Source of the DNA: Alloactinosynnema sp. L-07
GTDB lineage: Bacteria > Actinomycetota > Actinomycetes > Mycobacteriales > Pseudonocardiaceae
Length of the DNA: 64,000 bases
Reading direction: 5' to 3'
Assembly (NCBI RefSeq): GCF_900070365.1
Contig: NZ_LN850107.1
Location: forward strand, 1,364,001 to 1,428,000
Numbering within the stretch: position 1 is the stretch's first letter; every line of letters begins with the position of its first letter. Position numbers and translations under genes: made by a program. This document shows, piece after piece, positions 42,191 to 52,244 of this stretch. The notes below the pieces were generated by a model. The model was given only the letters and a program-made list of their open reading frames with translations, was not told the DNA's origin and ran no database searches.

Positions 42191-43036
42191 ATGTTGCGCG
42201 TCGCAGTACCGAACAAGGGGGCGCTGGCTGTAGCCGCGTCCGAGATGCTCACCGAGGCCGGCTACCGGCAGCGGCACGAGGCCCGCGACCTGACCGTCAT
42301 CGACCCCGCCAACGAGGTCGAGTTCTTCTTCCTGCGCCCCAAGGACATCGCCATCTATGTCGGGTCGGGTGAGCTCGACCTCGGCATCACCGGCCGAGAC
42401 CTCGCCCTCGACTCGCGCGCCCCGGTCACCGAGCGGCTCGCGCTCGGCTTCGGTGGCTCGACCTTCCGCTACGCCGCGCCCGCGGGTCGGGACTGGAAGG
42501 TCGGCGACCTTGACGGCAAGCGGCTGGCTACGTCCTATCCGAACCTCGTCGCTGACGACCTTGCGCGGCGCGGCGTCACGGCTGACGTGATCCGCCTCGA
42601 TGGCGCGGTGGAGATCTCGATCCAGCTCGGGGTGGCGGACGCTGTTGCCGATGTCGTGGGTTCCGGGCGGACCCTGCGCCAGCACAATCTGGTCGCGTTC
42701 GGCGATCCGATCTGTGCTTCTGAGGCTGTGCTGGTTGAGCGGTCGTCCGCGGCGGTGTCGCCTGCGCGTGACCAGCTCACCGCGCGGTTGCAGGGTGTTG
42801 TGTTCGCTCAGCAGTACATGATGTTGGACTACGACTGCCCGCGGTCGTTGCTGGAACCGGCGATCGAGATTACGCCTGGGTTGGAGTCGCCGACGGTGGC
42901 GCCACTGGCTAGTGCTGATTGGGTGGCTGTGCGGGCTATGGTGCCGCGTAAGGAAGTCAACGCGATCATGGATCGGCTTGCGGCTCTGGGTGCGAAAGCC
43001 GTGCTTGCCTCTGATATCAGGGCTTGCAGGCTCTAG
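42191..43036 (+). CDS. hisG: ATP phosphoribosyltransferase, long form
   Basis: 281 residues, the length of the hexameric long form with a C-terminal ACT-like regulatory domain that binds histidine. '[11 protein letters not shown]' opens the catalytic domain. '[11 protein letters not shown]' and the PRPP loop '[10 protein letters not shown]...[12 protein letters not shown]' region follow. The C-terminal '[20 protein letters not shown]' is the regulatory strand. First committed step of histidine biosynthesis, feedback-inhibited. Cotranscribed with hisE. A long palindrome begins 17 nt after the stop. Confidence 0.95.
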   Translation: MLRVAVPNKGALAVAASEMLTEAGYRQRHEARDLTVIDPANEVEFFFLRPKDIAIYVGSGELDLGITGRDLALDSRAPVTERLALGFGGSTFRYAAPAGRDWKVGDLDGKRLATSYPNLVADDLARRGVTADVIRLDGAVEISIQLGVADAVADVVGSGRTLRQHNLVAFGDPICASEAVLVERSSAAVSPARDQLTARLQGVVFAQQYMMLDYDCPRSLLEPAIEITPGLESPTVAPLASADWVAVRAMVPRKEVNAIMDRLAALGAKAVLASDIRACRL

Positions 43037-43052
43037 GGCTTGGTTGGTGGGT

Positions 43053-43190
43053 GCCTGTTCGGGTGGTTCGCCTTGATTTGGGGCCCCTCGAATGGGCCTG
43101 TGCGGGTCAAAAGGCGAGCTCAAGGAACCTCACCCGCACCGCGAGTTTAGGCCCATTCACCCCAAATCAAGGCGAACCACCCAAACAGGC
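43053..43190 (-). repeat. Long interrupted palindrome downstream of hisG
   Basis: Three nested paired segments: 30-nt arms 43054-43083 and 43160-43189 with one mismatch, 10-nt arms GAATGGGCCT (43090-43099) and AGGCCCATTC (43149-43158), and 8-nt arms GTGCGGGT (43100-43107) and ACCCGCAC (43132-43139), closing on a 24-nt loop. The single mismatch is C/A on the plus strand, hence G.U in a minus-strand RNA. The element lies between the convergent hisG and thioesterase genes, 61 nt beyond the thioesterase stop. Terminator, repeat element, or small RNA are all possible. Confidence 0.65.
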
Positions 43191-43250
43191 CGTTTCGTTT
43201 GGCCCCTTGCGTTCTGTGGGCCTGCCTGCACTGTCCGTCTGCTGTTCTGT

Positions 43251-44021
43251 CTAGCGTGGTCTGACCAGCAACGCTTGAGCCCCGCGCGCTGTGGGGCCTT
43301 GGCGGTCGTGGAGGACGGTGAACGCGGTGCCTATGCCGTGTTCACCGATCTCTGTGTGGGCGTCCATGCCCAGCCACTCGCCGTCGGGGTAGCGTCTGAT
43401 GTGGACAGTGAGTTCGGTGTTGATGAAGAACCATTTTCGTGGATCCAGCAACGCTGAGACGCCGTTGCCGGAGTCGGCCAGGATCATCAGCCGCTGTAGG
43501 GCGGTTGGGTCTTCGCCTTCCACCAACGGGTATTTCTGCCGCGCCCATACCGTTGCCGGGCCGGGGATGTCGAAGGCGCCGGTGAGGGTGCGCCAGTCCA
43601 TCGCGTCGACGGCGCCTGCGCCCCAGCCGTCTGGGCGGGTCATCACACGGCCCGTCTCTGGCGCGGGCAGTGGGGGGCCGTCGTCGGTTCGGACGTTGAT
43701 CGAGTCTGAGGTGATCAGTCGCCAGGCTCTGGCTCTGACGACCTCGCGACCTTCGGCGATCAGGGTGGCGGCGAGCAGTTCGACCGACTTGCCGGGGCGC
43801 TCGATCTCGGCGCGCACCTCGACCTCGGCTACCGGCACCGGACCGAGGATCTCCACTGTCACCCGCGCGATCATGGACGGAAGTGCGGCGGGCAGCGCTT
43901 CCATCGCCCTGGCCAGGAGCGCGGTCGGTGGGCCGAGGTGTTGGTTGTCGGCCGACCACGGGCCCGTGGTGTGCGGGGTCGACTCGAAGCGGCTTTCGCT
44001 CAGCTTGCGGTAGAACGACAT
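43251..44021 (-). CDS. Acyl-CoA thioesterase family protein (double hotdog)
   Basis: 256 residues from the ATG at 44021. Two hotdog halves: N-terminal 'FESTPHTTGPWSADNQHLGP' with 'TALLARAMEAL', and C-terminal 'RKWFFINTELTVHIRRYPDG' plus 'WLGMDAHTEIGEHGIGTAFT'. This is the TesB-like thioesterase-family fold that hydrolyses acyl-CoA. The active-site Asp/Thr pattern is partly recognisable. It overlaps the upstream RecB-like gene by one base (TGATG), though the functional link is not obvious. Confidence 0.82.
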   Translation of the reverse strand: MSFYRKLSESRFESTPHTTGPWSADNQHLGPPTALLARAMEALPAALPSMIARVTVEILGPVPVAEVEVRAEIERPGKSVELLAATLIAEGREVVRARAWRLITSDSINVRTDDGPPLPAPETGRVMTRPDGWGAGAVDAMDWRTLTGAFDIPGPATVWARQKYPLVEGEDPTALQRLMILADSGNGVSALLDPRKWFFINTELTVHIRRYPDGEWLGMDAHTEIGEHGIGTAFTVLHDRQGPTARGAQALLVRPR

Positions 44022-44920
44022 CAATCCGCGCGCTCCAGGATTGTCTCGTCGCCGGAGTCGGGCTCGGGCCAGCCGGGGTAGTCCGGTGGGGTGTTGCCGA
44101 AGGCGGGGCAGATGGCCTGGTGGGAGCACCAGTCGCACAATCTGCTCTTGTTCGGGCGAAAATCTCCAGTCGGGGCGGCGCGCAGGATGGCCGTCCAGAT
44201 CGCGTCGAGGGTGCGTTCGAACCGTTTCAGTTCGGCCTCGTCGGGGGCGTAGGCCAGGGACTGCTTGTCGGCCAGGTACATCAGGCGCAACTGGCGGGGG
44301 ACAACGCCGCGCAGGCGCCACAGGGCCAGCGCGTAGAACTTCATCTGGAACAGGGCCTTCGCCTCGCCGATCTCCCGGGGGGCGACGCCGGTCTTGTAGT
44401 CGACCACGCGGATCTCGCCGGTCGGGGCGACGTCGAGCCGGTCGATGTAGCCGCGCAGCAGCACCCCGGAGTCCAGTTCGGTCTCCACCAGCAGCTCGCA
44501 CGCCTCCGGTTCGAGCCTGCGGGGGTCCTCCAGTTCGAAGTACCCGTCGATCATCCGGCCCGCCGAGGCCAGCCAGCTCGCCCGCTGTTCGTCCACATCG
44601 GACTCTTCGTCGAAGATCGCGGTCAGCTCTGGTTGCTCCTCGGCCAGTTTCGCCCACGTCGGGGCGACCAGCGCGTGGGCGCGGTCGGGCACCCGCTCGG
44701 CGGCGGGCAGCGCGTAGAGCTGTTCCAGGACAGCGTGCACGACCGTGCCGCGCACCTGCGCCTTGGACGGGGTCTCCGGCAGCCGGTCGATCGCGCGGAA
44801 CCGGTAGAGCAGCGGACATTGCTTGAAGTCACCCGCACGCGATGGCGACAGCGCGGGGCGACGCGGGGCCGCCGACTCCGCCGGGGCCGCCGCCGGGTCC
44901 GTTCCAGGTCCGGAGAACAT
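44021..44920 (-). CDS. RecB-family (PD-(D/E)XK) nuclease with Fe-S cysteines
   Basis: 299 residues from the ATG at 44920; the longer open frame upstream is low-complexity. The N-terminal 'LSPSRAGDFKQCPLLYRFRA' has the first cluster Cys. The nuclease core shows 'RGTVVHAVLEQLY' (His), 'LRGYIDRLDVAPTGEIRVVD' and 'YKTG' (Asp, Asp, Lys). The C-terminal 'LCDWCSHQAICPAFG' supplies three more Cys, giving the four-Cys 4Fe-4S pattern of Cas4/AddB-like nucleases. The position between the his genes and trmI matches Rv2119. Probably acts in DNA repair; no CRISPR locus is near. Confidence 0.9.
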   Translation of the reverse strand: MFSGPGTDPAAAPAESAAPRRPALSPSRAGDFKQCPLLYRFRAIDRLPETPSKAQVRGTVVHAVLEQLYALPAAERVPDRAHALVAPTWAKLAEEQPELTAIFDEESDVDEQRASWLASAGRMIDGYFELEDPRRLEPEACELLVETELDSGVLLRGYIDRLDVAPTGEIRVVDYKTGVAPREIGEAKALFQMKFYALALWRLRGVVPRQLRLMYLADKQSLAYAPDEAELKRFERTLDAIWTAILRAAPTGDFRPNKSRLCDWCSHQAICPAFGNTPPDYPGWPEPDSGDETILERAD

Positions 44921-45000
44921 GCCCAGACCATAGCCGTGACCACCGACAGTTTTCGGCGACGCCGCCGAGCGTGTTCGGCCGCTGCGGCTATGGTGGCGCA

Positions 45001-46101
45001 ATGGCCGGCGCCGGACTCCTGTTGTTCCGCTATCGGGGCGTGCCGGTCGTGCTGGCGCCGTCGTGGTGGCTCGGCGCCGCCGCTGTCGTCGTGTTCTACA
45101 CGCCATTGGTCCGCAGCCTGCTGCCGGACGCGACCACAGTGACCTCGATCCTGCTGGCCACCGCGTTCGCGGTGCTGCTCGGGGCGTCGGTGCTCGCCCA
45201 CGAACTCGGCCACTGCGTGGTCGCGCTGCGGCTAGGGCTGCCGGTGCGCAGGCTTCGGCTGTTTCTGCTGGGCGGCCTGTCCGAGATCACCCGCACGCCG
45301 CGCCGCCCGGCGCACGAGGGCCTGGTCGCCGCGGCCGGGCCCGCGGTGTCGGTGCTGCTGGCCGCCGCGTTCGGGCTGGCGGCGCTGGTGATGCCTGCCG
45401 ACACCCCGGTATGGCTGCTGGTGCTTGAGTGCGCCTTCGCCAATACCGCCGTCGCGGTGTTCAACCTGCTTCCCGGGCTGCCCCTCGACGGCGGCCGGAT
45501 GCTCCGCGCGGGGGTGTGGGCGCTCACCGGCAAACGCGGCACGGGCACCAAGGCGGCTGTGGCGGGCGGCTGGGCCGTGGCCGCGCTGCTCGTCGCGTGG
45601 GCGCTGTGGGGACTGGCCACCGAAGCCCCGGATCGCTGGCTGCGCCTCGGGGTGTGCCTGCTCACCGCGTGGTTCGTCGCCGCGGGAGCGGGTGGCGAAC
45701 GGACCGCCGAGCGGCTGAGCACCTGGCCCGCAGGCTTGCGGCTGTCCGACGTGTGCAGGCCCATCCTGCAACTGCCCGCGGAGAGCCGGGTGGCCGACGC
45801 GCTGGCCGCCGCGGCCGGGCGCGGGGTGGTCCTGGTGCGGGCCGACGGCGTGGCCGCGGGGCTGCTAGACGAGATCGCGGCCGCCGAACTGGCCCAGCGT
45901 TCCCCCGGCGCTCCCGCCGAGCAGGCCGCCGAGCCGATCCGGCCGGAGTCCGTGCTGCTCGCCGCGGAGTCCGGCGAGGACATCATCGACCGGGTCCACC
46001 ACACCCCGGCCTGGCAGTTCCTCGTGGTCGACGACGACGGCAGGCCGTGCGGGGTGCTGCACCGCGACGACCTGCGCGCGGCTCTGGAATCGGCCACCTA
46101 G
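45001..46101 (+). CDS. Site-2 protease family zinc metalloprotease (M50, Rip-like)
   Basis: 366 residues from the ATG at 45001. Six transmembrane helices. Zinc motif HELGH at 67-71 inside a membrane helix, and 'FNLLPGLPLDGGRML' carries the third ligand Asp. No PDZ domain. The C-terminal 130 residues (from 'LRLSDVCRPILQLPAESRVA') form a CBS-like pair that may bind adenine nucleotides. It cleaves transmembrane substrates such as anti-sigma factors. The gene order next to trmI and the RecB-like gene is seen in other actinobacteria. Confidence 0.92.
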   Translation: MAGAGLLLFRYRGVPVVLAPSWWLGAAAVVVFYTPLVRSLLPDATTVTSILLATAFAVLLGASVLAHELGHCVVALRLGLPVRRLRLFLLGGLSEITRTPRRPAHEGLVAAAGPAVSVLLAAAFGLAALVMPADTPVWLLVLECAFANTAVAVFNLLPGLPLDGGRMLRAGVWALTGKRGTGTKAAVAGGWAVAALLVAWALWGLATEAPDRWLRLGVCLLTAWFVAAGAGGERTAERLSTWPAGLRLSDVCRPILQLPAESRVADALAAAAGRGVVLVRADGVAAGLLDEIAAAELAQRSPGAPAEQAAEPIRPESVLLAAESGEDIIDRVHHTPAWQFLVVDDDGRPCGVLHRDDLRAALESAT

Positions 46102-46108
46102 GGGTTGA

Positions 46109-47008
<900 letters not shown>

Positions 47009-47015
47009 ACATGCC

Positions 47016-47043
47016 GGTGGCCAGGGCTCTCGCCCTGGCCACC
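47016..47043 (+). terminator. Strong hairpin after trmI
   Basis: Perfect 12-bp stem GGTGGCCAGGGC (47016-47027) and GCCCTGGCCACC (47032-47043) with a TCTC loop, 7 nt past the trmI stop, before the convergent 47064 gene. Confidence 0.65.
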
Positions 47044-47063
47044 CGGTAACCGCGCGCGTTCGC

Positions 47064-47831
47064 TCAGAGCGAGACGCACCAGCCCTTGGACTTCTTCTCG
47101 AACACGATGGGGAAGTCGATCGGGTCGCTATTGGCCACCACGACCTCGGTGTCGACCTTGCCGCCCGCCGAACCGTAGATCTCCGGCTCGCCGACGACCT
47201 TCACCTTGCCGCCGTTGGGCGCCACGCTGGTGTACATGATGCCGGGGTCGGTCCCGTCGCAGGTCAGGCTCTTGGCCGTGGCCTCGTCCTTGTTGTTGAC
47301 CGCCTCGGCGTACTTCAGGCCGGCTGCCTTGATGTCGTCGCCACCGCCGCCCCCGCCACCGCCGCCACTGGTGGCCTTGGTGGTCGTGGTGGTCTCCTTC
47401 TCGGAGGTGGTGGTCTCCTCCTCCGAGGTGGTCTTGGTCGTGGTCTTCGGCTTCGTCGTGGTGCTCGTCGCGCCGCCCCCGCCGCCCGCGGTGTTGTTCT
47501 TGTCGTCACCCTTGGTCAGGAAGTACACGCCGACGCCCGCGCCGCCGAGCACAAGGATCGCGATGGCGACGATGGCGACGATCTTGCCGGTGTTGCTCTT
47601 CGGCGGGGGCACCATGCCCGCCTGCTGGTAGCCCTGCTGGCCGTAGGGGTCCTGCGGCTGGCCGTACGGGTCCTGTCCGTACCCGCCGTACTGCTGGGGC
47701 TGCTGGCCGTAGCCCGGCTGCTGCCCGTAGGGCTGCTGGGGCGGCTGCTGCTGGCCGTACGGGTCCTGCGGCTGCTGGCCGTAGGGGTCCTGCCCGTACG
47801 GACCGGGGGGCTGCTGCGGTGGGTAGGTCAT
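47064..47831 (-). CDS. Proline/glutamine/tyrosine-rich single-pass membrane protein (paralogue 1)
   Basis: 255 residues. The first 75 are PYGQQP-type repeats, cytoplasmic and disordered. A transmembrane helix 'IVAIVAIAILVLGGAGVGVY' is followed by FLTKGDD, a Thr/Lys/Glu and poly-Gly linker, and a small extracellular domain (about 165-255) 'AAGLKYAEAVNNKDEATAKS' ending WCVSL. The latter resembles DUF4878-like / lumazine-binding-like NTF2 folds. The same N-terminus and helix occur in the next gene, so the two are tandem paralogues. Function unknown; secreted sensory or envelope role suspected. Confidence 0.82.
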   Translation of the reverse strand: MTYPPQQPPGPYGQDPYGQQPQDPYGQQQPPQQPYGQQPGYGQQPQQYGGYGQDPYGQPQDPYGQQGYQQAGMVPPPKSNTGKIVAIVAIAILVLGGAGVGVYFLTKGDDKNNTAGGGGGATSTTTKPKTTTKTTSEEETTTSEKETTTTTKATSGGGGGGGGGDDIKAAGLKYAEAVNNKDEATAKSLTCDGTDPGIMYTSVAPNGGKVKVVGEPEIYGSAGGKVDTEVVVANSDPIDFPIVFEKKSKGWCVSL

Positions 47832-47923
47832 CTCGCGGACCCGACTCCTTGGTTGTGCGGAAGGTGTGGCTTATCGATCGTCTGGGGTGAACTTAGTGTG
47901 AGCCCGCGGGCCGCATGCGTGGA

Positions 47924-48601
47924 TCAGGCGGTTTCCTCACCGCAGAACCGCCACACGCCGGACTCCTTGACGATCTTGATCCGGATGTGCGCGGGCTGGG
48001 GTGTGCCGCCCTCCGGGGTCAGCTCGAGGTCGATCTCCGCGGTCGCGGTGCTGCCCTTCACCACGGGATCGCCCTTGGCCTTGCCGGTCACCGTGTACTT
48101 GCTCAGCTTGCTCTCGAGCTCTGAGGTGTCGGTGCCGTACTTCTTCTTGTACGCCTCGCACGCCTCGGCGGTGACCGAGGAGAAGTCCTTCTTCGTGTAC
48201 GCCTTGATGTAGGCGTCGACGATCTTCTGCGGGTCGCCGCTGCCCGCGGAGGGCTTCTCGGAGGTCTTCGTCGGGCCGTCGTTGTCGGAGCTCTCCGAGG
48301 TCGGTGGCTTCTTCGACTCCGAGGTGCCTGATGGCGCCGCGGTCGTGCCCTTGTCGTCGCCCTTGGTGAGGAAGTAGACGCCGACCCCGGCGCCGACCAG
48401 CACGATCAGGGCGATGGCCACGATGGCGATGATCTTGCCGGTGTTGTTCGGCTTGGGCGGCAGCGGCGGCTGGCCGCCACCGGGGTAGCCGCCGAAGCCC
48501 TGGTAGGCGGGCTGGCCTGCGAACGGGTCGGGCTGCTGGCCGTACGGTCCCGGCGGCGGCTGCTGGCCATACGGCCCTGGCTGCTGCGGTGGGTAGGTCA
48601 T
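47924..48601 (-). CDS. Proline-rich single-pass membrane protein (paralogue 2)
   Basis: 225 residues. The start MTYPPQQPGPYGQQ and the block 'IAIVAIALIVLVGAGVGVYF' plus LTKGDDKG nearly repeat those of the gene at 47064. The linker is Ser/Thr/Lys-rich, and the outer domain (about 125-225) 'DPQKIVDAYIKAYTKKDFSS' to 'VWRFCGEETA' is NTF2-like with two cysteines. The conserved inner half and diverged outer half suggest duplication followed by change of the ligand-facing part. It lies divergently from mpa. Confidence 0.82.
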   Translation of the reverse strand: MTYPPQQPGPYGQQPPPGPYGQQPDPFAGQPAYQGFGGYPGGGQPPLPPKPNNTGKIIAIVAIALIVLVGAGVGVYFLTKGDDKGTTAAPSGTSESKKPPTSESSDNDGPTKTSEKPSAGSGDPQKIVDAYIKAYTKKDFSSVTAEACEAYKKKYGTDTSELESKLSKYTVTGKAKGDPVVKGSTATAEIDLELTPEGGTPQPAHIRIKIVKESGVWRFCGEETA

Positions 48602-49080
48602 GCGCGCCCCTGACTCCTAGTATCTGCACCCGCGCGGGTCGGCGGTCTTGCGTCGTCCTCTAGACGGCTGACTGGGCCGTCGCGTTCCACGCCAAACTAT
48701 CCCGACCGCATCGGCCTCGTGGTATGGGCATGGTATTGGCCCCAGGTCGGCCCCTTGCCCCTGGTGGGACTCCTCGCAGCCGCGATTAGGTGACGAAATG
48801 AGAACACTCGCGGCGGGCGCGCAGCGTGATCGAAACCCCTCGCGACCCGTGAGGTGTCCACATGGTGGCCAAAAGGGGTTGCCAATGTGGAGCGCGGTTG
48901 GCGTAATACACCGACGCAACGTAGTGGTGTGTCCTGTCGTGGCATGACCGACTTGGCCGATCAAGTGCAGCCGAGTGGGTATTGCCGGGGCGTGACACGC
49001 GGGTTCCGACATCCGGAAGCTCTGTTGTTGTCGGTGATCGCCGGTACCGTAGAAGTACGAGTTCGGGAGGAGGTGCCGAC
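48602..49080. other. Divergent intergenic region upstream of mpa
   Basis: 479 nt without a supportable gene. A hairpin at 48858-48890 has arms CCACAT and ATGTGG, inner TGGC and GCCA, and a GG bulge. A possible promoter towards mpa is TTGCCA (48880-48885) and TAATAC (48904-48909) with an 18-nt spacer, which overlaps the hairpin. The mpa ribosome binding site GGGAGGAGG is clear at about 49065-49073. Minus-strand frames here are Arg-rich shadow translations. Confidence 0.4.
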
Positions 49081-50919
49081 ATGCAGCACGATCGTCCCGG
49101 CAGTCGGCCAGAAGAAGCCGACGATGAGCACGGTGACACGCCCGGCCAGCCAGACGAGCGCGAGTCGCGCTCGGAGGCCGCGCAGATCCGATTCCTCGAA
49201 GAGGAAGTCTCCCTGCTGCGCCGGAAACTGACGGAATCGCCGCGGCACTCGCGGCTGCTCGAACAGCGGTTGGCCGAAGCGTCGGAGCGAGTGAGTCAGC
49301 TCACCGAGCGCAACGCCAAGCTGGTCGACACATTGCGCGAGGCACGCGGGCAGCTGCTCGCGCTGCGTGAGGAGGTCGATCGCCTCGCGCAGCCGCCAAG
49401 CGGTTACGGGGTGTTCCTGACCGGCCACGACGACGGCACCGTCGACGTGTTCACCGCGGGTCGGCGGATGCGCGTCTCGGTGTCGCCAGCGGTCGAGGCG
49501 GACACTCTTCGCCGGGGCCAGTCGGTCCGGCTCAACGAGGCGCTGACCGTGGTCGAGGGGGGAGGCTACGAGCGCATCGGCGAGGTGTCGACGCTGCGTG
49601 AGCTGCTGACCTCCGATGACGAGGAGAAAGCGAGCCGCGCGCTCGTCGTCGGGCACGCCGACGAGGAGCGAGTGGTCTGGCTGGCCGACCCGCTGTGCGA
49701 TTCGCCGCTCAAGCCCGGCGACTCGCTGCTGGTCGACACCAAGTCCGGCTACGCCTACGAGCGGGTGCCCAAGGCCGAAGTGGAAGATCTGGTCTTGGAG
49801 GAGGTGCCCGATGTGGACTACACCGACATCGGTGGCCTGTTCCGGCAGATCGAGCAGATCCGCGACGCCGTCGAGTTGCCGTTCCTGCACGCCGACCTGT
49901 TCGCCGAGTACGAGCTGCGCCCGCCAAAGGGCGTGCTGCTCTACGGCCCGCCTGGCTGCGGCAAGACGCTCATCGCCAAGGCGGTGGCGAACTCGCTGGC
50001 CAAGCAGGTCGCGGCCGCCAGGGCCGCCAGCGACCCCGATGCCAAGGGCAAGCCGTCCGAGGCGAAGTCCTACTTCCTGAACATCAAGGGCCCTGAGCTG
50101 CTCAACAAGTTCGTCGGCGAGACCGAGCGGCACATCCGGCTGATCTTCCAGCGGGCGCGCGAGAAGGCGTCCGAGGGCACCCCGGTGATCGTGTTCTTCG
50201 ACGAGATGGACTCGATCTTCCGGACCCGAGGCAGCGGCGTGTCCTCCGATGTGGAGACCACGATCGTCCCGCAGCTGCTGAGCGAGATCGACGGTGTGGA
50301 GGGCCTGGAGAACGTCATCGTCATCGGCGCGTCCAACCGCGAGGACATGATCGACCCGGCGATCCTGCGACCAGGCAGGCTCGACGTGAAGATCAAGATC
50401 GAGCGGCCGGACGCGGAGGCGGCGAAGGACATCTTCTCCAAGTACCTCACCAGCACACTCCCGATCCACGACGAGGACATGGCCGAGTTCGGCGGCGACC
50501 GCCGCGCGTGCATCGACGCCATGATCCAGCACACGGTCGAGCGTATGTACGAGGAGACCGAAGAGAACCGGTTCCTCGAAGTCACCTACGCCAACGGCGA
50601 CAAGGAAGTTCTCTACTTCCGCGACTTCAACTCCGGCGCGATGATCCAGAACATCGTCGACCGGGCCAAGAAGGCGGCGATCAAGTCGGTGCTGGAGACC
50701 CAGCAGCGCGGCCTGCGGGTGCAACACCTGCTCGACGCGATCGTCGACGAGTTCGCCGAGAACGAGGACCTGCCCAACACGACCAACCCGGACGACTGGG
50801 CACGGATCTCGGGCAAGAAGGGCGAACGCATCGTCTACATCCGAACCCTGGTGACCGGAAAGAACCAGGACTCGGGCCGGGCGATCGACACCGCGACGAA
50901 CACCGGCCAGTACCTGTAA
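49081..50919 (+). CDS. mpa: Proteasome-associated AAA ATPase (Mpa/ARC)
   Basis: 612 residues from the ATG at 49081. N-terminal coiled coil (about 30-85) that binds Pup, tandem OB domains (about 95-240), AAA module with Walker A GPPGCGKT at 289, '[11 protein letters not shown]' Walker B, and '[17 protein letters not shown]' arginine region. The extreme C-terminus TGQYL is the Gln-Tyr-Leu hydrophobic motif that docks in the alpha-ring pockets of PrcA and opens the gate. The hexamer unfolds pupylated substrates. Followed by a strong terminator, so it is transcribed apart from the dop-pup-prc genes. Confidence 0.97.
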   Translation: MQHDRPGSRPEEADDEHGDTPGQPDERESRSEAAQIRFLEEEVSLLRRKLTESPRHSRLLEQRLAEASERVSQLTERNAKLVDTLREARGQLLALREEVDRLAQPPSGYGVFLTGHDDGTVDVFTAGRRMRVSVSPAVEADTLRRGQSVRLNEALTVVEGGGYERIGEVSTLRELLTSDDEEKASRALVVGHADEERVVWLADPLCDSPLKPGDSLLVDTKSGYAYERVPKAEVEDLVLEEVPDVDYTDIGGLFRQIEQIRDAVELPFLHADLFAEYELRPPKGVLLYGPPGCGKTLIAKAVANSLAKQVAAARAASDPDAKGKPSEAKSYFLNIKGPELLNKFVGETERHIRLIFQRAREKASEGTPVIVFFDEMDSIFRTRGSGVSSDVETTIVPQLLSEIDGVEGLENVIVIGASNREDMIDPAILRPGRLDVKIKIERPDAEAAKDIFSKYLTSTLPIHDEDMAEFGGDRRACIDAMIQHTVERMYEETEENRFLEVTYANGDKEVLYFRDFNSGAMIQNIVDRAKKAAIKSVLETQQRGLRVQHLLDAIVDEFAENEDLPNTTNPDDWARISGKKGERIVYIRTLVTGKNQDSGRAIDTATNTGQYL

Positions 50920-50926
50920 GGACAGT

Positions 50927-50968
50927 CAAGACGAGACCCCGCACGAGTCCGTGCGGGGTCTCGTCTTG
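50927..50968 (+). terminator. Strong terminator after mpa
   Basis: Perfect 18-bp stem CAAGACGAGACCCCGCAC (50927-50944) with GTGCGGGGTCTCGTCTTG (50951-50968), loop GAGTCC, then TAGATTT. It starts 7 nt after the mpa stop. One of the best terminators in the window. Confidence 0.85.
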
Positions 50969-51005
50969 TAGATTTCGCGCGAAAGATCGAGACGAAGGGG
51001 ACGTC

Positions 51006-51707
51006 GTGCGCCGAGTGCGGTTCCTGGTGACCGCGGCGGTGCTGCCGGTCCTGTTCACCGCGGCCTGCTCAGACCGCCCCAACGACCTGTACACGTATTA
51101 CGACGACCCCACGTCGACCGTGCCGAGCACCGCGCGCCCCTCCTCGCCCCCTTCCTCCGCGCCGCTTCCCTCTTCGGCAGCACGACAGCCGCCGTCCACG
51201 ACGGCGAAGCCGGTCGACCTCGCCCCGGTCGCGTTGTCGGCGGCCGACTTGGCGGCCGAGGAGGTCACCGCGGACGGCCCCGCCGAGTCGCGATTCCCGA
51301 TCCGGCTCACCGACTGCTCGGCGCCGCTGAAGCCTGCCGACAACGGCACGACCGCGCGCTGGAAGTACGCCACGGGCTCGGTCCTGACCCAGAGCGTCGC
51401 CGCTTACCCCACCCCGGCCGCGCCTGTCGTCGCCACCCTGCGGGACCACCTGGTGTGCGGCGTCTTCCTGGTTGACGGCCAGCGCTACTCGATGGAGGGC
51501 GGGGCCGACGTCACACTGGCGGGCACGGACGCCCAGATCAGCTGGTGTGCCACCGGGGCGAAGCGGTCCACGTGCTCGATCACGTTGGCGAAGGGTCGCC
51601 ACTTGACCGTCGTGACCGTGGAAGCCGCCGGAACCCCACGGGCACGGTCCGCCATCACCCGCCTGGCCCCACTCGCCGCCGCGAAGCTGGCGAACGTTCA
51701 GGACTGA
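51006..51707 (+). CDS. Exported lipoprotein of unknown function
   Basis: 233 residues, GTG start at 51006. Lipoprotein signal: RR, hydrophobic core 'FLVTAAVLPVLF', lipobox FTAAC with Cys at about 21. Then a Ser/Pro/Thr-rich linker (about 35-70) and a C-terminal domain (about 85-233) with four cysteines in 'RLTDCSAPL', 'DHLVCGVFL', 'ISWCATG' and 'RSTCSIT', possibly two disulphides. Mycobacteria also have a lipoprotein gene (lppK) beside mpa, so the position may be conserved. It overlaps the convergent Nudix gene by 10 nt. Confidence 0.83.
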   Translation: MRRVRFLVTAAVLPVLFTAACSDRPNDLYTYYDDPTSTVPSTARPSSPPSSAPLPSSAARQPPSTTAKPVDLAPVALSAADLAAEEVTADGPAESRFPIRLTDCSAPLKPADNGTTARWKYATGSVLTQSVAAYPTPAAPVVATLRDHLVCGVFLVDGQRYSMEGGADVTLAGTDAQISWCATGAKRSTCSITLAKGRHLTVVTVEAAGTPRARSAITRLAPLAAAKLANVQD

Positions 51708-52234
51708 CGGCGGAACCACTCCTCGATCGCGATCCGCCCGTCCGGCACGAACGGCCACGCCGGGTCGGACAGCTTGGCCCGCAGCTCGGCCACCGTCATC
51801 CAGCCTCCCCAGGCGATCTCCTCGTCTTGGAGCACGACATCGCCGTCCCACCACGCCTCGTAGGCGAACAGATGGATGCGGGTGTGCACCAGGTCGACGC
51901 TGAGGGTGAACAGCGGACTCAACGGCACTCCCAGAATGCCGAGTTCCTCCGCCAGCTCCCGCCGCGCGCACTCCAGCGGAGTCTCGCCGGCGGCGACCAC
52001 TCCGCCCGCCCAGCAGTCGTGCATGCCGGGGAAGACGTCCTTGTCGTCGGTGCGCCGGTGCACGTGGACCCGGTCGCCGGAGCGGACGAGGATGGCCCCG
52101 CAGGCATGCCAGAGGCCCTCCGCGCGCATCCTGACCCTGGTCGCGGCACCGGTCACCACGCCGTCGGCCGAGTAGATCGCCACCAGTTCGTCGTTCGCCA
52201 CACCACCGATGTTGGCACGACTCACACGCCCCAC
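51698..52234 (-). CDS. Nudix hydrolase
   Basis: 178 residues. A complete Nudix box 'GGVVAAGETPLECARRELAE' followed by ELGI fits GX5EX7REUXEEXGU. The N-terminal block 'VANDELVAIYSADGVVTGAA' and 'WHACGAILVRSGDRVHVHRR' is typical of the IDI/YfcD-like subgroup. The substrate could be an oxidised nucleotide, dinucleotide or isoprenoid diphosphate. A GTG at the VANDEL position is an alternative start, which would trim about 12 residues. Confidence 0.9.
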   Translation of the reverse strand: MGRVSRANIGGVANDELVAIYSADGVVTGAATRVRMRAEGLWHACGAILVRSGDRVHVHRRTDDKDVFPGMHDCWAGGVVAAGETPLECARRELAEELGILGVPLSPLFTLSVDLVHTRIHLFAYEAWWDGDVVLQDEEIAWGGWMTVAELRAKLSDPAWPFVPDGRIAIEEWFRRQS

Positions 52235-52244
52235 TCCCTGTTGA

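Noticed and set aside
44021..44920. Cas4-like nuclease as part of a CRISPR system
   Set aside because: No cas genes or repeat arrays in the window; position and domain content match the chromosomal RecB-like Rv2119 type.
47206..47631. A valine-rich 141-codon frame on the + strand
   Set aside because: Antisense of the Thr/Gly-rich linker of the 47064 membrane protein.
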